This document shows positions 15,240-15,504 of a stretch of DNA of 15,504 nt, one piece after another. The position numbers and the translations under genes were made by a program. Numbering within the stretch: position 1 is the first letter of the stretch; the number at the start of each line of letters is the position of its first letter. The notes below the pieces were generated by a model. That model was not told the origin of the DNA. It ran no database searches and saw nothing but the letters and a program-made list of their open reading frames with translations. Origin of the DNA: Pseudomonadota bacterium (GTDB lineage Bacteria; Myxococcota_A; UBA796; SXON01); contig SXOM01000183.1 in the NCBI GenBank assembly GCA_005776735.1, forward strand, positions 1-15,504, given 5' to 3'.

Positions 15240-15271
15240 GTGCCGCGGGGGCTAACCCCGACTCCAGGAGG
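15240..15271. promoter_or_regulatory. Short divergent gap between helicase and transposase
   Basis: Only about 30 bases (more if the transposase starts at 15356) separate the helicase ATG from the divergent transposase frame. The gap holds a small hairpin, CGGGG-GCTAA-CCCCG (15246-15260). That is very little room for two promoters, so the helicase promoter may lie within the transposase side. I could not recognise an IS1595 terminal inverted repeat here. Confidence 0.3.
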
Positions 15272-15504
15272 ATGAGGCGACGACCCGAACATCGTGGTGC
15301 GCCCGGGGGCGGCGCGGCGGCTGGAGCCGAACGCATCTCGTGCTCCACTGAACTCGTGGAGCACGGCTTTCGGTGCGACTGCGGAGGCGCTCGCGCCTGG
15401 CATCACGCGTCGCGGCCCCGGGTGTTCCAGTGCGCGACGTGTCGTCGCCAGTTCTCGGTGACGGCGGGCACCGTGATGCATCGAGCCAAGGTGCCGCTGG
15501 TGGA
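15272..15504 (+). CDS. IS1595-type transposase, N-terminal fragment (runs off the window)
   Basis: An open frame with no stop to the window edge encodes at least 77 residues. From residue 33 it reads FRCDCGGARAW ... FQCATCRRQFSVTAGTVMHR, the characteristic zinc-ribbon start of IS1595-family (ISXO2-like) transposases; the DDE-type catalytic domain would lie beyond the window. The ribbon cysteines are C35, C37, C54 and C57. The first knuckle is CxC rather than the usual CxxC, as if one residue were lost. The start is uncertain: ATG at 15272 has AGGAGG directly abutting it (too close), and GTG at 15356 has no ribosome site. Whether this is an intact insertion sequence or a remnant cannot be judged from the fragment. 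Confidence 0.72.
   Translation, partial: MRRRPEHRGAPGGGAAAGAERISCSTELVEHGFRCDCGGARAWHHASRPRVFQCATCRRQFSVTAGTVMHRAKVPLV

Noticed and set aside
13368..15275. 635-codon plus-strand frame opposite the helicase
   Set aside because: Antisense shadow of a helicase with all motifs intact; low-complexity composition, no recognisable domain.

Overview
The window is strongly GC-rich, densely packed chromosomal DNA. I infer a member of the Myxococcota or a related delta-proteobacterial lineage. The reasons are the high GC, a succinate dehydrogenase of the single-anchor (type B, dihaem) kind, a DUF4178 protein, and two exported proteins built from paired-cysteine repeats resembling the myxobacterial AgmX/PglI-type domain. 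No taxonomic marker gene is present, so this placement is only an inference.

Layout. An rluA pseudouridine synthase (131-781, +) runs convergently into a four-gene minus-strand cassette (4621 down to 792). The cassette encodes a large zinc-ribbon/DUF4178 membrane protein, a 70-residue membrane-anchored Gly-rich peptide, a DUF350 membrane protein and a membrane-fused spermidine-synthase-like aminopropyltransferase. The first junction is an ATGA overlap and the others are tight. Divergent from it is sdhCAB (4844-8259, +). Four bases after sdhB lies an exported protein with exactly eight cysteines in four pairs (8264-9769). A yaeQ gene on the minus strand (9762-10307) overlaps its end by 8 bp. 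Beyond yaeQ is a diverged paralogue of the eight-cysteine protein (10408-11844, +). A 314-bp gene-free, hairpin-rich gap (11845-12158) follows. A minus-strand operon (15239 down to 12159) then encodes a Ski2-like RNA helicase, a two-TM protein with a possible OB-like periplasmic domain, and a YdjM-like membrane hydrolase. The right edge holds the start of an IS1595-type transposase, cut by the window end.

How the genes work together. sdhCAB is a complete membrane-bound succinate:quinone oxidoreductase (or fumarate reductase). The DUF4178/DUF350/SpeE-like set looks like one membrane-associated system of unknown role; no S-adenosylmethionine decarboxylase is visible to feed the aminopropyltransferase. 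The helicase operon couples an RNA helicase to two membrane proteins by overlapping reading frames, with no obvious biochemical link.

The best candidates for undescribed biology are the paralogous four-repeat, eight-cysteine exported proteins, the DUF4178-small protein-DUF350-SpeE cassette, and the helicase/membrane-protein operon. No CRISPR array, tRNA or rRNA was recognised.
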